Assembly (NCBI GenBank): GCA_938031175.1
Contig: CALHGZ010000009.1
Location: 1 to 64,000, forward strand
Length of the DNA stretch: 64,000 nt
DNA from: Candidatus Kapaibacterium sp.
GTDB lineage: Bacteria > Bacteroidota > Ignavibacteria > Kapaibacteriales > UBA2268
Direction of reading: 5' to 3'
Part shown: positions 61,653 to 64,000 of the stretch, one piece after another
How the letters are laid out: the number at the start of each line of letters is the position of its first letter
How positions within the stretch are numbered: position 1 is the first letter of the stretch
Notes under the pieces: model-generated
The model's database searches: none
Seen by the model: only the letters and a program-made list of their open reading frames with translations
Told to the model about the DNA's origin: nothing
Translations under genes and position numbers: made by a program

Positions 61653-61678
61653 TAGCCACGGCTTTAGTGTCGTGGCTA
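61653..61678 (-). terminator. Terminator hairpin after the response regulator gene
   Basis: TAGCCACG and CGTGGCTA form an 8-bp stem with a 10-base loop, 31 bases downstream of the response-regulator stop; the minus strand continues ATTATGTTTAATT. It separates that gene from nrdJ. Confidence 0.65.
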
Positions 61679-61709
61679 TAAAAAGATGATTTTTTTATGA
61701 GTTTATGAA

Positions 61710-62408
61710 TTATCTTTTTATTTCATCCTCATTTTGTTGTGGTTCCCGTATTCTATATCCAACACCTCTGATACTTTGTATAAGTTTTCGTGAATTTTCG
61801 CTTTCGATCTTTGCTCTTAATCTTTTGATATAAACATCAATAATGTTGGATTCTGGGTCGAAATTGTGTTTCCATACGTGCTGAGTAATTGTTGCACGGC
61901 TTAGAATTCTGTTTTTATGACGCATAAGGTATTCGAGTAAAGCATATTCTTTTGTTGTTAATTCGATTTCCCGACCGAAACGATAGGCAAGGTGAGAAAC
62001 AGTATCAAGCACAAGGTCAGCACATCTGAGTTTTGTTGATTTTTCGGTGCTTGAACGTCTCATAATTGCTCTCAGTCTTGCAGCGAGTTCATCGAAGTTA
62101 AATGGTTTAGCTAAATAGTCATCAGCTCCCAAATCGAGTCCAGCAATTTTATCTTCTGCAGCTCCTCTTGCTGTTACCATAATAACAGGTGTTTGAACTC
62201 CGGCATCCCGTAATTCTTTTAGAATAGAGAACCCATCTCTTCCGGGAAGCATAATATCTAATAAAATGGCATCGAATGGGTTATTCATTGCCATTTCCAA
62301 ACCGGTGATACCATCGGCGGCTGTTTCTACAATATATCTTTCTTCTTCCAGCCCTTGTTTAATAAAGGAAGCAACTTTTCTGTCGTCTTCGATTATTAAT
62401 AATCTCAT
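61710..62408 (-). CDS. OmpR/PhoB-family response regulator
   Basis: This is a protein of 232 residues. The receiver domain has the acidic pair in IIEDDRKVA (Asp8-Asp9), phospho-acceptor Asp51 in ILLDIMLPGRDG, Thr in VIMVTARG and Lys in YLAKPFNFDEL. The C-terminal winged helix (about 128-222) has the family pattern ELTTKEYALLEYLMRHKNRILSR, SNIIDVYIKRLRAKI and IRGVGYRI. It binds DNA when phosphorylated. No histidine kinase is adjacent, so it is an orphan here. Closest known types are CusR/CopR-like regulators by motif style, but targets are unknown. Confidence 0.94.
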   Translation of the reverse strand: MRLLIIEDDRKVASFIKQGLEEERYIVETAADGITGLEMAMNNPFDAILLDIMLPGRDGFSILKELRDAGVQTPVIMVTARGAAEDKIAGLDLGADDYLAKPFNFDELAARLRAIMRRSSTEKSTKLRCADLVLDTVSHLAYRFGREIELTTKEYALLEYLMRHKNRILSRATITQHVWKHNFDPESNIIDVYIKRLRAKIESENSRKLIQSIRGVGYRIREPQQNEDEIKR

Positions 62409-62447
62409 AATTTTACCTTTCTATTAGTTCATAATTTATTTTTGGAA

Positions 62448-64000
62448 TTATTTTCTTACATAAATATGATATATTTCTCTTTTACCGTTCGATAACTCGA
62501 GGCTTAAATAGTATAAACCGTTTGAGGCAATAGAGCCGGCAAATGTGTTACCATCCCACTTATCACAATAGGCTAATCCAGGTTTGCGTAAAATATTGCT
62601 AACCGGCTCAGCAATCAATCTATTGGCTGCATCGTAGATTCGAATTGATGCATATACCTCTTCAGGGACTTCGTAAATAATTTCGAGAGTTTCGTTTGTG
62701 GGATTAAATGGGTTCGGAGCTACTATACTTATATAATTAGGTTTATAATTTTTAATTAATGTATCCAGTTGGAGACATGAATTTGTACAGCAAAAACGTA
62801 AATTAATTTCATTTGGTAAATTTGTCGGTATCTGCCATATGTATTCACCTAAAGAGGAAGGAATTTTATCAATTATCGTGTAAGATATGCCTCCGTCTAA
62901 AGAATATAATATTTCAACTGTATCGCAGGAACTTGCAAGTGCTTGTAGCATCCATTTGAAAGTTATTGAAGGACAACTTGTCTGTGATTCATAATATACC
63001 AAGGGTAGCAAAGCAGGTGTTAATTTAATTGAATCTGTTAAAAAAGTATCTACAAGGAAAGATTTTTGTGCTATAATACCTAAATATATAGTAGTTTTGT
63101 TGTAGCTTAGACAATTTTTGTAAGGAATACAAGGTAATTGGCATATTATAGTATAATTTCCATTTTGTATGTTAATTGTTTGGAAATCGAGTGTAAACCA
63201 TTCGAGTTGATTGATGCTATAGACTGCAAAAATTGAATCTATACAGTCAGTTTTTCCTTGAAGCACTATCCAAGAATTAGCTGGATATGAACTTCGGGGT
63301 AGTGACTGAGGATTTACGAACATTTTACCAACTGATATGATTATGGTAGAATCCTGAAAAGTTAAGTTTCTTTTACTTTGAATCAAAAATCTTCCTGTTT
63401 TATCAATAAAACGTTCATCAATAATAAAGCTAAATTGAATTGTATCACCTAAATTTGCTATATCTTGAGCAATTAATATAAGTTCATCATCAGGTAATCC
63501 ATTTTGATATTCCCTGAAATAAATGGAAATTTTGCTGTTCCCTTCGATGATGTTCTTCCATGTTAGGTTAATTGTATCCCCAATGCAATAATTTAGTACT
63601 GGATAATTAGATTGTGGATAAATGAAGCTGATAGTACCGGGAATTTCGCTTCCAATGACATATAAACTATCCCAAGTAACTACTATTATGTCGTTTTTTC
63701 CATCTCCTTCAAGATCGGCAATAGCTATATTAGAGATAAATTCATAATCGAATTTAATTACAAACACAGTGTCGAATGGTATTCCAATTTGGAATTCAAA
63801 ATCTTTATAGTCACGCATTCTGAGGATGAGTAGATTTGAGCCGTCAACAATGAAGATTTCATCTTTGCCATCTGGCGCGCCATCAATATCATTAACAGCG
63901 GCTACCCAACCATTTATTTGCATAGTAGCAATTGTGTCAAATGGTTTAAGGTAAGTATTTGGTGGGGATGATTTTGGTATTGTGTCTCTAGGATTATACC
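62448..64000 (-). CDS. Surface or secreted FG-GAP/VCBS-like protein with T9SS sorting domain (5' end outside window)
   Basis: The frame is open to the window edge, so the N-terminus is missing. The visible 517 residues start with FG-GAP-like calcium loops (NDIDGAPDGKDEIFIVDG, IADLEGDGKNDIIVVTWDSL). They continue through several Ig-like strand domains (SNYPVLNYCIGDTINLTWKN; CPSITFKWMLQALASSCDTVEI), and end in a type A T9SS C-terminal domain preceded by the linker APNPFNPTNETLEI. The terminal YYLSLELSNGKREIYHIYVRK-like strand is typical of T9SS cargo. It is presumably exported to the surface; ligand or enzymatic role cannot be told. The gene ends 39 bases upstream of the response-regulator start. 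Confidence 0.88.
   Translation of the reverse strand, partial: YNPRDTIPKSSPPNTYLKPFDTIATMQINGWVAAVNDIDGAPDGKDEIFIVDGSNLLILRMRDYKDFEFQIGIPFDTVFVIKFDYEFISNIAIADLEGDGKNDIIVVTWDSLYVIGSEIPGTISFIYPQSNYPVLNYCIGDTINLTWKNIIEGNSKISIYFREYQNGLPDDELILIAQDIANLGDTIQFSFIIDERFIDKTGRFLIQSKRNLTFQDSTIIISVGKMFVNPQSLPRSSYPANSWIVLQGKTDCIDSIFAVYSINQLEWFTLDFQTINIQNGNYTIICQLPCIPYKNCLSYNKTTIYLGIIAQKSFLVDTFLTDSIKLTPALLPLVYYESQTSCPSITFKWMLQALASSCDTVEILYSLDGGISYTIIDKIPSSLGEYIWQIPTNLPNEINLRFCCTNSCLQLDTLIKNYKPNYISIVAPNPFNPTNETLEIIYEVPEEVYASIRIYDAANRLIAEPVSNILRKPGLAYCDKWDGNTFAGSIASNGLYYLSLELSNGKREIYHIYVRK

Noticed and set aside
1-64000. CRISPR arrays, insertion sequences, rRNA genes
   Set aside because: No regularly spaced repeats, transposase motifs or rRNA sequence were seen in the window.

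Overview
Overall character. The window is AT-rich DNA (roughly two thirds A+T by eye) from a Gram-negative bacterium of the Bacteroidota/Chlorobi (FCB) type. The reasons are two secreted proteins ending in type IX secretion (T9SS) sorting domains, many lipoproteins and outer-membrane barrels, a separately encoded heptose kinase and adenylyltransferase pair for LPS, a B12-dependent ribonucleotide reductase, and a promoter of the TTTG / TAnnTTTG class before dapA. An Ignavibacteria- or Kapabacteria-like lineage would fit, but nothing here (no rRNA) fixes the taxon.

Layout. 1-2008: the 3' end of mgtE and a twice-frameshifted outer-membrane barrel gene, visibly richer in G+C than the rest, closed by an attC-like hairpin element. 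2012-10374: a low-density accessory stretch rich in transporters (DUF389 protein, ACR3-like exporter, a cation:proton antiporter under a fluoride riboswitch, an alginate-export-type porin, a DUF169 protein), with decayed or truncated genes between them. 10375-11834: LPS heptose genes. 11897-14874: a redox lipoprotein-type pair and a decayed gene. 15213-19148: tRNA-Lys and the chaperone operon grpE-dnaJ-abcF. 19312-24841: a patatin/Omp85 protein, a lipoprotein, a phosphoesterase and RNase HI. 24989-33007: two UmuD homologues facing a leftward block of metG, an ATPase/TOPRIM pair, an ADP-forming acyl-CoA synthetase and dinB. 33254-43608: a peptidase, a glycosyltransferase, a cysteine-peptidase-like lipoprotein, a ClpB-derived ATPase lacking its first ATPase domain, sucD, ndk and a Nudix hydrolase. 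43830-46725: a four-gene thioredoxin / barrel / YeeE-YedE / thioredoxin operon. 47098-54676: a membrane protein with repeated helix-turn-helix-like segments and a marR-MFP-RND-tolC efflux operon. 55005-64000: dapA, an OB-fold lipoprotein, a T9SS cytochrome-like protein, nrdJ, an OmpR-type regulator and a T9SS FG-GAP-like protein cut by the window edge.

Most interesting. (1) The tandem UmuD homologues have complementary defects: one keeps the A-G cleavage site but has Asn where the catalytic Ser should be; the other has the intact Ser60/Lys97 dyad but Val-Pro at the cleavage position. This looks like a split self-cleaving protein, one protease and one substrate, beside a Pol IV gene. (2) A clear fluoride riboswitch precedes a CPA-type antiporter rather than crcB. 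(3) An ABC-type ATPase and a TOPRIM protein (PARIS/OLD/AbiL-like) lie inside a metG operon. (4) A YeeE/YedE sulfur permease is combined with an outer-membrane barrel and two thioredoxin-fold proteins. (5) A ClpB consists only of part of the middle domain plus the second ATPase domain.
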